Counted from the stretch's first letter, positions 16,644 to 26,861 are shown. The stretch is 54,914 nucleotides of DNA from Myxococcales bacterium UBA1203 (GCA_002309695.1 DBXV01000011.1:18840-73753); one strand, 5' to 3'. Notes: generated from the sequence alone by a model not told the origin. Made by a program: numbers and translations.

Positions 16644-16680
16644 TTGACGCTCCGCCGTCGATGCCACAGGGAGCCGCGCC
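16644..16680 (+). promoter_or_regulatory. Possible mnmE promoter
   Basis: TTGACG (16644-16649), a 17-base gap, CAGGGA (16667-16672), then GCCGCGCCTTTC. It is a weaker version of the module used elsewhere, placed about 65 bases upstream of the mnmE start. Confidence 0.35.
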
Positions 16681-16745
16681 TTTCGGAAGAGCCGGGGGCT
16701 GCGCCGGGGAACAGCGGGCGGAAAGTCTCTTCGGCGGAGGCGCTC

Positions 16746-18083
16746 ATGAAAATTTACGAATCTGCGGACGAGACGATTGCGGCTCTGGCCACGGGAGCTT
16801 CGCCCGCGGGAATCGCCGTGATTCGCCTGTCGGGAAGGAATTCACTGGCGATTGTTCGTTCCATGGCCGCGCTTCCTCTCCCGATGCCGCCCAGACAGGC
16901 GCTGTTCCGGCAGATTCACCACCCCGTCACGGAGGCTTTTCTCGATGAGGCTCTGATTCTCTATTTCCAGGCGCCTCATTCGTTTACCGGCGAGGACGTG
17001 GTGGAGATTCAGTGCCACGGCGGCCTGATGCACACCTCTGCGATGCTCGACGCGGTGCATGCGGCGGGTGCGCGCGCGGCCGGTCCCGGAGAGTTTTCGC
17101 GCCGGGCATTTCTCAATGGGCGGATGACGCTGGAAAAGGCCGAGGCCGTGGCCGACGTGGTGGCTGCCGAAACGGATGCCTCTCTCAGGGCGGCGCGTAG
17201 CCAGCTGTCAGGTGCGCTCGGGCGCGAGCTGGATGCTCTGTCCGCGTCGCTTCTGGACATGCGGGCCGAGGCCGAGGCGCTGCTGGATTTTCCCGAAGAC
17301 CTGGAACTGCTGGACGTCCCCCTGAGCGACTTCTCGGCAAAGGCTGCGGCTGCGGCTGAAAAGTGCCGTGCGCTTCGTGCGACGCATCGGCGGGGACGTG
17401 CTCTGCGCGACGGCGTTCGCGTGGCGCTGGCGGGTTCTCCCAACGCGGGCAAGAGCAGCCTGTTCAACGCCCTTCTGGGTGAGTCGCGGGCTCTGACCGA
17501 CGAGACTCCGGGAACGACGCGGGACAGCATCGAGGCGCGCATCGATTTGGACGGCATTCCGTGCACGCTGGTGGACACGGCCGGCATTCGCGATGAGGGC
17601 GCCGGCCGCGTGGAGCGCCAGGGCATTGAGCGGGCGCGCGGTGAAATCGCCCGAGCCTCTCTGACGCTGTGGGTGGTCGATCCCGCTCAGCCGGTTCTTC
17701 CGCCGCAGGACATGGACGGGGACGTGCTGACCGTCGGGAACAAGCTGGATACGGGGCTGCCGTCGGACATCGAACTCCGCGTCAGCGCGCTGACCGGTGA
17801 GAATCTGGATCAGCTCAGGCGCGCCATTGTCATGAGGCTGACGGGCGGCGTGGCCAGCGAGGCGGCGGGCGAAGTGATTGTCACCAACCGGCGCCACGCG
17901 GAGCTTCTCGAAGAAGCCGCCGCGGCTTTGGACCGCGCCGTCGTCAGTGCCGCGAATGCGCCGCTGGAGATTTTTGCCTACGACGTTCGGGACGCGCTGG
18001 AGGCGCTGGACCGCATCCGGGGCAGGGGGGCGGACGACGCGCTTCTCGACGCGGTGTTTTCCCGTTTCTGCATTGGCAAATGA
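16746..18083 (+). CDS. mnmE: tRNA uridine-5-carboxymethylaminomethyl modification GTPase MnmE
   Basis: 445 residues from the ATG at 16746, preceded by GGAGG; the open frame continues upstream but without a start site of similar quality. MnmE with MnmG modifies the wobble uridine of several tRNAs. The N-terminal tetrahydrofolate-binding domain begins ETIAALATGASPAGIAVIRL. The G domain is inserted in a helical domain, with G1 GSPNAGKSS, G2 GTTRD, G3 DTAG and G4 NKLD. The C terminus ends FCIGK, the invariant Cys motif needed for modification. In many bacteria mnmE follows yidC; here it is about 22 kb away from rpmH-yidC on this window. Identification is secure. Confidence 0.97.
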   Translation: MKIYESADETIAALATGASPAGIAVIRLSGRNSLAIVRSMAALPLPMPPRQALFRQIHHPVTEAFLDEALILYFQAPHSFTGEDVVEIQCHGGLMHTSAMLDAVHAAGARAAGPGEFSRRAFLNGRMTLEKAEAVADVVAAETDASLRAARSQLSGALGRELDALSASLLDMRAEAEALLDFPEDLELLDVPLSDFSAKAAAAAEKCRALRATHRRGRALRDGVRVALAGSPNAGKSSLFNALLGESRALTDETPGTTRDSIEARIDLDGIPCTLVDTAGIRDEGAGRVERQGIERARGEIARASLTLWVVDPAQPVLPPQDMDGDVLTVGNKLDTGLPSDIELRVSALTGENLDQLRRAIVMRLTGGVASEAAGEVIVTNRRHAELLEEAAAALDRAVVSAANAPLEIFAYDVRDALEALDRIRGRGADDALLDAVFSRFCIGK

Positions 18084-18188
18084 ACGCTTCGCGGAGCGCG
18101 GCAGTACAGGCGTCTAAAAAAGCGGACAGGCAATGGCCGCGGCGAATGAAGAAGTGCCTCTCTTAACCATCAACCGAAAGGTCATCTG

Positions 18189-18989
18189 ATGAACCCGAAC
18201 TTACTGTGGATTGGCGTTGTCGCAGTCGCTGCCGCCGCCATTGGCGTGCCCTTCATCGTCGATCCGAAGGCCACGGCGGCGGCCATGACGCTCAAATACG
18301 GCATTCCCATCCTAGTCGCGGGCTTTATCCCTCTCGGACTTCTCTATCGGCATCTTTGGCTGGGGATGCTGGAGAAGGTTCGCGCTGCCCTCCCCGGCGA
18401 AGGACGGTGGGAGGGAAGTCCCAGCTGTTTCTTCCCGCTGAGCTATTCGGCAGACATCCGCTGGGACATCTCGGCCGATTTTCAGGGGCGGATTTTTGAG
18501 TTCGGCCAGAGCGGAAGCGGCACGTCGAGCGCGTCCAGCGGCCTGCACATCGAAGTGCTTCCCAGATGGCGGAACAGCGCGCTGCCTTGTCTGGAGCTGG
18601 CGCCGCAGGACGGCGGCAAAGGCCTGACCTGCTGTGAGGCGATGAAGGCCGCAGGAATCTCGACGCTTCCGCGTGAGGTGCCCGGGCAGTACGGGTCTCT
18701 TCTCGACGACGAAGCTGTCCGGACGGCGCTGCTCAGAGCATTTCAGCTGGGGATTTCCAGCGTCTTCTTCTTTCAGGGCGGGGTTCATCTGAGCAGGAAC
18801 AGAGGCTTCGGCAGTGCGGAGGGCTACCTCGAAGCGGCCCGGTGTGCGGCCGATCTGGCAGAGGCCCTTCGCCGCAGTCTGCCGGACAGCGGCGGCACGC
18901 CTCAGCTGCCCGAGTCGAGTGAGCCGTTCCAGCCAATCGCCTTCTCCAAGGGCCTCATCGCGAACATGGGACTGGTGAAGGACGCCTAG
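18189..18989 (+). CDS. Tandem membrane paralogue 1 of 3, function unknown
   Basis: 266 residues; GAAAGG precedes the start. Two N-terminal TM helices (about 6-25 and 36-55) are followed by a cytoplasmic domain. The domain shares clear blocks with the next two genes: ALPGEGRWEGS, FPLSYSADIRWDISADF-like, LPRWRNSALP, DDEAVRTALLRAF, LGISSVFFFQGGVHL and GYLEAARCAADLAEAL. The hydrophobic pair separated by a short loop, then LWLGMLEKV, recalls small two-TM envelope proteins, but I recognise no family. It is the first gene of a three-gene cluster downstream of mnmE. Confidence 0.8.
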   Translation: MNPNLLWIGVVAVAAAAIGVPFIVDPKATAAAMTLKYGIPILVAGFIPLGLLYRHLWLGMLEKVRAALPGEGRWEGSPSCFFPLSYSADIRWDISADFQGRIFEFGQSGSGTSSASSGLHIEVLPRWRNSALPCLELAPQDGGKGLTCCEAMKAAGISTLPREVPGQYGSLLDDEAVRTALLRAFQLGISSVFFFQGGVHLSRNRGFGSAEGYLEAARCAADLAEALRRSLPDSGGTPQLPESSEPFQPIAFSKGLIANMGLVKDA

Positions 18990-19043
18990 GCGGACGCCGG
19001 GATTCCCGGCGGCATCGATTTTCCACACGCAAAAGGCACGCTG

Positions 19044-19916
19044 ATGAAGAGCCGAAAGTTTCCGTGGATTTACGTGTGCTGTCTTCTGGCCGTCGCTGCC
19101 GCTGCCGCCATTCCCTTCATCATCAAGGGCCGGGCTTCGCCTGAGACGGCGGGATGCAGCGTGGCCATCCTGGCCGCGGTCTTTCTTTCTTCCGGACTTC
19201 TCTTTCGGCGTTTTTGGCTGAGAAATCTGAAGAAGGTTCTCGCCGCGCTTCCCGGCGGCCGCTGGGAAGGAAGTCTCAGGTGCATGTTTCCCCTGTGGTG
19301 GCGTGCGGAAATCTGCTGGGACATCTCCGCCGACATCCGGGGACGCCTCGGGGAATTTTCGACGAGCGGGGGAGAAGATGATCCTACATGGAACATCACG
19401 CTCTTTCAGGCGCTTCCCAAATGGCGGGACACCTCGCTGCCGTTCTGCTGGCTGACTCCGGCCGGAGGCGAAGAGAGCCTGACCAGCTGGGAGACGCTGA
19501 CGGCCGCGGGCCTGAATTTGCCCGATCGTCCGGTGCCCGAATTTTACCGGCCGCTTCTGGAAGACGAGGCTGTCCGCGAGGCGCTTCTGTCCGCGTTCCG
19601 CCTGGGGATTTCCAACGTCTTCTTCTGGCAGGGCGGCGTGTGCCTGCAGCGAACCTCGTCCTTTTTTGGACGCGCGGAGGACTATCTGGAAGCCGCGCGC
19701 TGCGCTTCGGTTCTGGCCTCAGCCCTGCTGCGCGTTCGTCAGGAAAGCCGTCTGGAGGGCGCTCCGACGCGGATTCTCGAGGAGGGTCAGCCGTTTCATC
19801 CCATCAGCTTCACTGAAGGCCTGCGCTCGAACAGGGCGCTGGCCGTCGCGGAGAAGAATTCTGGGGAGAAGAGCGTGCAGCAGAAGGGTGTGAAGGCAGG
19901 AGAACTGAAACTGTGA
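19044..19916 (+). CDS. Tandem membrane paralogue 2 of 3, function unknown
   Basis: 290 residues; AAAGGC precedes the start, 54 bases after paralogue 1. The architecture is the same: two TM helices, FWLRNLKKVLAALPGGRWEG, a WDISADIRG block, LPKWRDTSLPFCWL, a DEAVREALLSAFRLGISN block and AEDYLEAARCASVLASAL. It is closest to paralogue 1, whose conserved Cys before FPL is also present here (CMFPLWW). The last four bases overlap the GTG start of paralogue 3, so the two are translationally coupled. The family is unknown to me. Confidence 0.8.
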   Translation: MKSRKFPWIYVCCLLAVAAAAAIPFIIKGRASPETAGCSVAILAAVFLSSGLLFRRFWLRNLKKVLAALPGGRWEGSLRCMFPLWWRAEICWDISADIRGRLGEFSTSGGEDDPTWNITLFQALPKWRDTSLPFCWLTPAGGEESLTSWETLTAAGLNLPDRPVPEFYRPLLEDEAVREALLSAFRLGISNVFFWQGGVCLQRTSSFFGRAEDYLEAARCASVLASALLRVRQESRLEGAPTRILEEGQPFHPISFTEGLRSNRALAVAEKNSGEKSVQQKGVKAGELKL

Positions 19917-20671
19917 AGAACCCTGAAAATCTCTTTTTCCTCTGGGGCGGGCTGGGAGTGGCGGCAATCTGCGCCTTCGTTATCCACTTTGTCGGCCGCA
20001 TGAGCAGCGAGCTGATTCGCCTGTACGGTGTGCTCGTCTTTTTTCTCGCCGTGCTTCCCGTGAGCCTCATTTTCCGGAAGCTCTGGCGTGACATGTTTGA
20101 ACAGGTTCGGGAGGCGCTGCCGGGCGGGCGCTTCGGAAAGGTGCCGTGGAGCCTGTTTCCCATTTCCTACGGCATGGACCTGACGTGGGACATTGCGGAG
20201 GCATGTCAGGGGAGGCTCCGCGTCGATCCGCATTTTGGGGTGAGCGTCGAAGCTCTGCCCGGGCAGCAGGATGGAAATCTGAGCTGGTTCAGCCTCAGGC
20301 CTGCCGAACAGAAGACGGTGAACAGCTGGTCTGACTGTCTCGCGGACGATGGCACTGTCCCCGACTGTTACCGGCCTTTCCTCGAAGACTCCTCCGTCCG
20401 TCAGGTGATTGTGGAGGCGTTTCGCCGCGGGGCGGAGAGGATTGATTTCTGCCGCGGCGCGGTTCGCCTTTGGCGCAGCAGCACGAACGGCATGGGGAGC
20501 GGGGACTATTTGCGTGCCGCTCAAGCCGTCACCGCTCTCGCCCGGGCGCTGGCCCGCCATGTCCTGGAAAGCGGGGCGCCGCCCCATGCCCTGCCCGAGG
20601 CGCCTTACGCGGACATCGATTGGTGGAGTGAATCTTCCGTCGAGGCGGCCGCGCTGAGCCGTCGTCCGTGA
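19913..20671 (+). CDS. Tandem membrane paralogue 3 of 3 (diverged), function unknown
   Basis: 252 residues from a GTG inside a GTGA overlap with paralogue 2. Two TM helices (about 6-25 and 36-55) are followed by FRKLWRDMFEQVREALPGG, a FPISYGMDLTWDIAEA block matching the WDISAD block of the siblings, and YLRAAQAVTALARALARH. The middle is shorter and the GGVHL-like segment reads CRGAVRLW. It is clearly homologous but more diverged, as expected for an older duplicate. A terminator follows 45 bases after the stop. Confidence 0.8.
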   Translation: MKNPENLFFLWGGLGVAAICAFVIHFVGRMSSELIRLYGVLVFFLAVLPVSLIFRKLWRDMFEQVREALPGGRFGKVPWSLFPISYGMDLTWDIAEACQGRLRVDPHFGVSVEALPGQQDGNLSWFSLRPAEQKTVNSWSDCLADDGTVPDCYRPFLEDSSVRQVIVEAFRRGAERIDFCRGAVRLWRSSTNGMGSGDYLRAAQAVTALARALARHVLESGAPPHALPEAPYADIDWWSESSVEAAALSRRP

Positions 20672-20716
20672 AGATCGAAGAAGCGTGAGTCAGGGGCAGC
20701 CGCGCCTGAAGAAACG

Positions 20717-20752
20717 AAAAGCCCTCTCACAGCATCGGGTGAGGGGGCTTTT
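20717..20752. terminator. Bidirectional terminator between the paralogue cluster and panC
   Basis: AAAAGCCCTCTCAC (20717-20730) pairs with GGTGAGGGGGCTTTT (20738-20752), leaving a short loop. It lies between convergent genes ending at 20671 (+) and 20790 (-). Confidence 0.88.
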
Positions 20753-20789
20753 GCATGCCGGCCTTGAACGCCGGATGCCTGGGAACAGC

Positions 20790-21632
20790 TCACACGCCCA
20801 TGTTGTCGATGAGCCGGACCTTGCCGCAGTAGGCGGCGGCGAGGGCGCGGACGGGACGGGCGCCGATGACCTCCACCGGCCTGAGCGACTCGGCATCCAC
20901 GATTTCCAGGTAGTCCTCTTTGAGGTGGTGCCCGGCCAGAACGGCGCTGCCGATGTCATGGAGCGCCTTCACGTCCTTCGTTCCGGCCTGCACGGCCTCG
21001 CGGACAGCTTTCAGCGCCATCGACAGTCCCAGCGCATTTTCGCGGTCCTCTGCGGACAGGTAGCTGTTGCGCGACGAGAGCGCGAGGCCGTCGGCCTCCC
21101 GCACCAGAGGCGCGCCGATGATGCGGATGTCCATGAACATGTCCTTCACCATGCGGCGAATCACCATCAGCTGCTGGTAGTCCTTCTCGCCGAAGACGGC
21201 CGCGTCGGGCTGGAAGATGTGGAACAGCTTCATCACCACGGTGGTCACGCCGCGAAAATGGCCGGGCCGCGTTTTGCCGCACAGCCCCTGCGTGATTCCC
21301 GTGACCTCCACGCGGGTTTCCTCGCCATCGGGATAAACTTCCTCAGGCGCCGGCGCGAAGACGATGGAGACGCCTTCCTTTTCCATCTTGGCGAAGTCGC
21401 CCTTCTCGTCCCGCGGGTAGCTGGCCAGGTCCTCATTGGGGCCGAACTGTGTGGGGTTCACGAAGAGGGAGGCTCCCACCACGTCGGCATGGCGCGCGGC
21501 CTCTCGAAAGAGGGACAGGTGCCCCTCGTGCAGAAATCCCATGGTGGGAACGAGGGCGAGGGTTTTGCCCTGTTTGGCGAGTTCACGGCGGAAGGCGCGG
21601 ACCTCAGCGACAGTGCGGGCAACCTTGAGCAT
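20790..21632 (-). CDS. panC: Pantothenate synthetase
   Basis: 280 residues. It condenses pantoate with beta-alanine using ATP in coenzyme A biosynthesis. PTMGFLHEGHLSLF carries the HIGH-like nucleotide motif (HEGH), and SLFVNPTQFGPNEDLASYPR is the pantoate-binding region. QPDAAVFGEKDYQQL and the SSRN block (ALSSRNSYLSAEDR) complete the family signature. Length is normal. panB and panD are not in the window. The gene lies downstream of rpiB, with a terminator between them, so it probably has its own start. Confidence 0.96.
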   Translation of the reverse strand: MLKVARTVAEVRAFRRELAKQGKTLALVPTMGFLHEGHLSLFREAARHADVVGASLFVNPTQFGPNEDLASYPRDEKGDFAKMEKEGVSIVFAPAPEEVYPDGEETRVEVTGITQGLCGKTRPGHFRGVTTVVMKLFHIFQPDAAVFGEKDYQQLMVIRRMVKDMFMDIRIIGAPLVREADGLALSSRNSYLSAEDRENALGLSMALKAVREAVQAGTKDVKALHDIGSAVLAGHHLKEDYLEIVDAESLRPVEVIGARPVRALAAAYCGKVRLIDNMGV

Positions 21633-21646
21633 GGCTTTTGTTCTCC

Positions 21647-21692
21647 AAAAAAAGAGACGGCCGCTGTTTCCCGGATTTGGGGCGCGGCCGTC
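21647..21692 (-). terminator. Intrinsic terminator of rpiB
   Basis: GACGGCCGC (21656-21664) pairs with GCGGCCGTC (21684-21692) around a 19-base loop. On the minus strand it is followed by TCTTTTTTT. It ends just before the panC start, so panC must be initiated within or after it. Confidence 0.75.
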
Positions 21693-21743
21693 GGCAGTTG
21701 GCTGAAACTGACTGAATGCTGACGGGAAAGGCGAAGGCGCGGC

Positions 21744-22190
21744 TCAGGCGTTTCGGTCTTCGATGAGGGCGATTTTATCGAGGCGCTTCTGATGGCGTCC
21801 GCCTTCGAATTCGGTGGTGAAGAACACCTCGGCAATGGCCTTGCCCAGACCGATGCCCACCACGCGCTCGCCCATGCAGAGGATGTTGGCGTTGTTGTGC
21901 TGCCGCGTCAGCCGCGCCTCCCATTCGCAGGTGCACAGCGCCGCCCGGATACCTTTGAACTTGTTGGCGGCGATGGACATGCCGATGCCCGTTCCGCAGA
22001 CGAGAAGCCCCATCTGGCAGTCGCCCTTCTGAATGGCCTCAGCGACTTTGGCCGCGTAGTCCGGGTAGTCCACAGACTCGGTGCCCGTGGTCCCGCATTC
22101 GACGATTTCGTGTCCCAGAGACGTGAGTACGGCGGCGGCTTCGCGCTTGAGGTTGAGTCCGGCGTGGTCGGATCCGATGGCGATGCGCAT
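21744..22190 (-). CDS. rpiB: Ribose-5-phosphate isomerase B
   Basis: 148 residues. It interconverts ribose 5-phosphate and ribulose 5-phosphate in the pentose phosphate pathway. IGSDHAGLNLK at the N terminus and CGTGIGMSIAANKFKGIRAA are the family signatures; the catalytic Cys is in the CGTGIG loop. The conserved NNANILCMGERVVG block is also present. Length fits RpiB. The gene stands alone between the fabF terminator and its own terminator. Confidence 0.95.
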   Translation of the reverse strand: MRIAIGSDHAGLNLKREAAAVLTSLGHEIVECGTTGTESVDYPDYAAKVAEAIQKGDCQMGLLVCGTGIGMSIAANKFKGIRAALCTCEWEARLTRQHNNANILCMGERVVGIGLGKAIAEVFFTTEFEGGRHQKRLDKIALIEDRNA

Positions 22191-22266
22191 GGCTGGTTCC
22201 TTTGCTGTTTTGGAATATTGGTAAGGGGGAAGGACGGGACGACCGGCGGCGCTTCACGCCTGGACA

Positions 22267-22300
22267 GAAAAAAGCCCCCGCCTTTTTGAGGCGGAGGCCG
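22267..22300 (-). terminator. Intrinsic terminator downstream of fabF
   Basis: On the minus strand GCCTCCGCCT (22298-22289) pairs with AGGCGGGGGC (22283-22274), with one mismatch and a five-base loop, followed by TTTTTT. It lies about 60 bases after the fabF stop. Confidence 0.82.
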
Positions 22301-22357
22301 GGGAAGGACTTCGGCCGTCCTTGTAATGATGGTGATGGCGGGCCTGCGCGCGCCGGG

Positions 22358-23601
<1,244 letters not shown>

Positions 23602-23605
<4 letters not shown>

Positions 23606-23847
23606 TGGGCGAGGTGCGAGCTGATGTAGGAGACGGCGTCGTTGACGGTTTTGATCTTCTCGGCCTGGTCGTCGGCGATTTCGAGACCGAAGACCTCTTC
23701 GAGACTCATCACGACTTCGACCAGGTCGAGGCTGTCGGCGCCGAGGTCGTCAGTGAACGAGCTTTCGCCTTTGACCTCGCGCTCCTCAATTCCGAGGTGG
23801 TCGGCCACGATGCTCACGACTTTCTTCTGAATCTCCTCTGCGTTCAT
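23602..23847 (-). CDS. acpP: Acyl carrier protein
   Basis: 81 residues from the ATG at 23847, preceded by GGAGG. ACP carries growing acyl chains on a phosphopantetheine arm attached to the Ser of DSLD (in DDLGADSLDLVEVVMSLEE). The sequence is acidic and of the usual size for the housekeeping ACP. A TTG-initiated frame begins five codons upstream but lacks a proper ribosome site. The gene has its own promoter and is coupled to fabF. The second ACP in the window (33962-34213) is clearly different. Confidence 0.97.
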
Positions 23848-23967
23848 GTTGCGAACCTCCAAAAAATGAGTGGCCCCGGTTCGCGGTGAACCAGGGCCGT
23901 TCCGTCAGAAATATCGGGGGCAAAAAAGACATCCCGCGGATGCCCTCTGAATGCCCCCCAAAAAAGC

Positions 23968-24002
23968 GGCGCCTTCTAGTCGGAAGACCATTGGCGGCGC
24001 AA
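23968..24002 (-). promoter_or_regulatory. Promoter of acpP-fabF
   Basis: Minus-strand TTGCGC (24002-23997) and TAGAAG (23978-23973) are separated by 18 bases and followed by GCGCCGCTTTTTT. It lies about 125 bases before the acpP start. Confidence 0.65.
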
Positions 24003-24032
24003 GGTCCGCGGGCGGCTGGCGCAAACGATGTG

Positions 24033-25028
24033 TCAGTCGGCGCCGAAGACTTCGCGGAAACCTTCCTCATCATCCAGGGGGATGGCCCGCAGGTCCTTGT
24101 CCGTCTGCCGGACGAGCCCGCACAGGACCTTGCCGGAGCCCACCTCGATGATGCGGGTGACGCCCAGCTCCTTCATTTTGCGGATGGTGTCCGTCCATCG
24201 GACCGTGGAAGTCACCTGAGTCACCAGCAGGTCGATGATGCGGCTCCCGTCCGAATTGGGCTCCGCCTCCACGTTGGTGATGACGGGAACGGCGGGGTCG
24301 CTGAATTTGAAGAAGTCCAGAACCTGGCGGAGGCGCGGCTGCACCTCGGACATCAGGCGGCAATGGAAGGGTGCGCTGACCTTGAGGGGAACAGCCCGCT
24401 TGGCGCCTGCCGCACGGCAGAGCTCACACGCGCGGGCGACGGCGCCCGCATGGCCCGAGATAACCGTCTGCTCGGGGCTGTTCAGATTGGCGGGAGCGCA
24501 GAGCTCACCCTTCGAGGCCTGCTTGCAGCACTCACGAATCTTCTCCAGGTCGAGCTTGAGGATAGCTGCCATGGCGCCCATGCCGGGAGGAACAGCCTGC
24601 TGCATCAGCTGCCCGCGGGCGCGGACCGCGCGGACGGCATCTTCGAAGGAGATGGCTCCGGCGGAGACGAGCGCGGAGTATTCGCCCAGCGAATGGCCGG
24701 CCACGTAGTCGGCTTTGATGCCGCGGGCTTTGAGAAGGGCGTCGTAGGCAGTGGAAACGGTGAGCAGGGCGGGCTGCGCGTTGGCAGTCAGCGTCAGCGC
24801 TTCTTCCGGTCCCTCGAACATCATCTGGGACAGCGGCTCATCCAGCGTCTCATCGGCCCTCCGGAAAATCTCGCGGACCTCCGGATACTTGTCGAAGAGA
24901 GCCTTCCCCATTCCGACCTTCTGGGAACCCTGTCCCGGAAAAACAAAAGCGGTCTTGCCTTCCGCGGGCCGCGCCGTTTCGGCGGCGGAGCCGGCGGTCG
25001 TCTGCACATTCTGGTTTGAATCAGTCAC
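24033..25028 (-). CDS. fabD: Malonyl-CoA:ACP transacylase
   Basis: 331 residues from a GTG at 25028, preceded by AAGGA at 8 bases; the frame stays open for 58 further codons without a comparable site. FabD loads malonyl groups on to ACP. TAFVFPGQGSQKVGMG, the nucleophile motif VAGHSLGEYSALV, and the catalytic-His block APFHCRLM are all present. About 28 residues of Ser/Asn/Ala-rich sequence precede the conserved start, longer than usual. It lies between fabH and acpP in a shortened fab cluster. Confidence 0.95.
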   Translation of the reverse strand: MTDSNQNVQTTAGSAAETARPAEGKTAFVFPGQGSQKVGMGKALFDKYPEVREIFRRADETLDEPLSQMMFEGPEEALTLTANAQPALLTVSTAYDALLKARGIKADYVAGHSLGEYSALVSAGAISFEDAVRAVRARGQLMQQAVPPGMGAMAAILKLDLEKIRECCKQASKGELCAPANLNSPEQTVISGHAGAVARACELCRAAGAKRAVPLKVSAPFHCRLMSEVQPRLRQVLDFFKFSDPAVPVITNVEAEPNSDGSRIIDLLVTQVTSTVRWTDTIRKMKELGVTRIIEVGSGKVLCGLVRQTDKDLRAIPLDDEEGFREVFGAD

Positions 25029-25220
25029 GTCACTGTTCCTTGTGCGTCTTGCTGCTTCGTGTGTCTGTAAAAAGGCCTGCCCGTCATGTTGCGGCGCGCC
25101 AGCCGGCATCCGCAGCGGATGGTTCAAGGACCCCGCTGACAAAATTCCTGACTGCCGCCGAGGGGCGGTGTTCGGAAAAAGCTGTGTCGGAGTCCGGCCC
25201 ATGACTGCCGGTTCCGGCCG

Positions 25221-26207
25221 CTACCACCTGAGGAGGATGCCTCCCCAGACGAGCCCGGCTCCGGCCGCCAGGCAGAGGAGATGGTCCCCCGGCTGGAAGG
25301 CGCCGCTGCGCGCCACTTCGTCGATGAGCAGCGGAATAGATGCGGCAGAAGTGTTTCCGTAGCGGTCTAAATTGATGTGGCAGCGCTCAACGGGGAGGCC
25401 GATGCGCCCCATCACCGACTGGATGATGCGGATGTTGGCCTGGTGCCCCATCACGTGCTCCACGTGGTCAATGGGGATGCCCGCTTCGGCCGCCAGCTCG
25501 ATGGCCGACGCCGTCATGGTGCGCACCGCCGATTTGAAGACCTCGCGGCCCTGCATGTGAATCGTGTCCAGCTTTTCGGCGGCGACGCGCGGGTCGCGGG
25601 CGGAAATGGCGCTGCCGGGCGCGGGAATGCCGAGGATAGGGACGAGGGAGCCGTCGGTGTGCATGTGCCTCGCGAGAATGCCGGGGCCGTCATCGTCCTC
25701 TGAGGCGGACAGAATGATGGCGCCCGCGCCGTCGCCGAAGAGGACCGAGGTGTCTCTGTCCGTCCAGTCGATGAAGCGGCTGAGCGTTTCCGCGCCGACG
25801 ACGAGGGCATGTCTGACGACGCCGGTGCGGATGAACTGTTCGGCGATGGTGAGTCCCGTCAGCGCGCCGGAGCAGGCGGCGGAGACATCGAAGGCGAAGG
25901 CGTTGACCGCGCCCAGTGCCCACTGGAGCCGGGCCGCTGTGGAGGGCGTGGGGGAATCGGGCGTGACCGTGGCTACGATGATGAGCCCCAGGTCTTCCGG
26001 CGCCATGCCGGCGCTCTCCAGCGCCAGCACCGCCGCCTTCCGCGCCATCTGCGAGGTGGTTTCATCGGGAGCGGCGATGCGCCGGCCCTGAATGCCTGTG
26101 CGCTCGACAATCCAGTCTTCAGAAATACCCAGCCGTCCGGCGATTTCAGCGTTCGTCAGGATTTGAGACGGAACGTAGCCGCCTGTTCCAGTGATGCGGG
26201 CTCGCAT
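25221..26207 (-). CDS. fabH: Beta-ketoacyl-ACP synthase III
   Basis: 328 residues. It initiates fatty acid synthesis from acetyl-CoA (or branched acyl-CoA) and malonyl-ACP. The triad is visible: C112 in SAACSGALTG, H255 in GHQANIRI and N285 in YGNTSAAS. Length and motifs are standard. GGAG precedes the ATG at 26207. Upstream is a 427-base gap towards rpmF where plsX usually sits. Confidence 0.97.
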   Translation of the reverse strand: MRARITGTGGYVPSQILTNAEIAGRLGISEDWIVERTGIQGRRIAAPDETTSQMARKAAVLALESAGMAPEDLGLIIVATVTPDSPTPSTAARLQWALGAVNAFAFDVSAACSGALTGLTIAEQFIRTGVVRHALVVGAETLSRFIDWTDRDTSVLFGDGAGAIILSASEDDDGPGILARHMHTDGSLVPILGIPAPGSAISARDPRVAAEKLDTIHMQGREVFKSAVRTMTASAIELAAEAGIPIDHVEHVMGHQANIRIIQSVMGRIGLPVERCHINLDRYGNTSAASIPLLIDEVARSGAFQPGDHLLCLAAGAGLVWGGILLRW

Positions 26208-26634
26208 GGCTCCTCCTGCCCGTCAGAAGCGGGCGGCAGGGCAACGGCCGCAGAAACGACCTGACGCGGCCGAAAAGAAAAAAGCGCCGCGGCGTTTTCC
26301 GCCTCGTCTGTCCTGGGGGCATTCCTGGACTGACGAAGGCGGCAGTGGCCGCGCTGAAAATCATTCAGCCGCGCGGCAAACCGCCGTTGGCCGCGGGGAC
26401 AGATGCGAAAAAAACAACCCGCTGATGCGACCGGACAAAGAGAGTCCAGCTGTCACATCGGCGGGAATCGAGTCCCCGGGCGGGATTCCGGGCCGTCGGC
26501 TCAAGGGGAGAGCCGTGGGCCGCGGAAGAGGCCGAAAAACGGCCGCCCTACAAATGACACGAGCGGAAGAGAAAACTCATCCGCTCGGGGTGAACAGGCG
26601 AAGCGGGAAACCCCGTCTGTCCGAAAACCAAATG
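26208..26634. other. 427-base non-coding gap between rpmF and fabH
   Basis: No convincing gene is present on either strand; the open frames are short and lack ribosome sites. It contains a hairpin GAGCGGA (26561-26567) / TCCGCTC (26580-26586) with extra inner pairing around AAAA, and a small hairpin GGCCG/CGGCC around TTTTT (about 26530-26544). These could end rpmF transcripts or structure a fabH leader. Near 26277-26300 the minus strand reads GGCGCTTTTTTC, like the start-site half of the shared promoter module, but no -10/-35 is recognisable. plsX normally occupies this place. Confidence 0.45.
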
Positions 26635-26820
26635 TCACTCCGCCGCAACGGGCAGAACTGAATGCTTCCGATATTTGCCGCAGTTGGCGCACACCGTGTG
26701 GGGCAAAACAGGCTCATGGCACTTGGGGCATTTAACGACATTCACGGCCGTGTACTTCGAATTGGCCGCGCGGCGCTGATCGCGCTTCTGCTTCGAGGTT
26801 CTTTTCTTCGGGACACCCAC
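26635..26820 (-). CDS. rpmF: 50S ribosomal protein L32
   Basis: 61 residues from a GTG at 26820 with AAGGAG six bases upstream. The typical start VPKKRTSKQKRDQRRA is present. CPKC...CANCG gives the four cysteines of the zinc-binding form of L32, so this organism's L32 is a C+ paralogue. The upstream in-frame sequence (26821-26895) overlaps the promoter and is not coding. It lies downstream of yceD, the usual arrangement, but with an extra promoter of its own. Confidence 0.96.
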   Translation of the reverse strand: MGVPKKRTSKQKRDQRRAANSKYTAVNVVKCPKCHEPVLPHTVCANCGKYRKHSVLPVAAE

Positions 26821-26861
26821 GACAAACTCCTTAGTCTTGCAAAAACCTGCCAAAAATCGGG

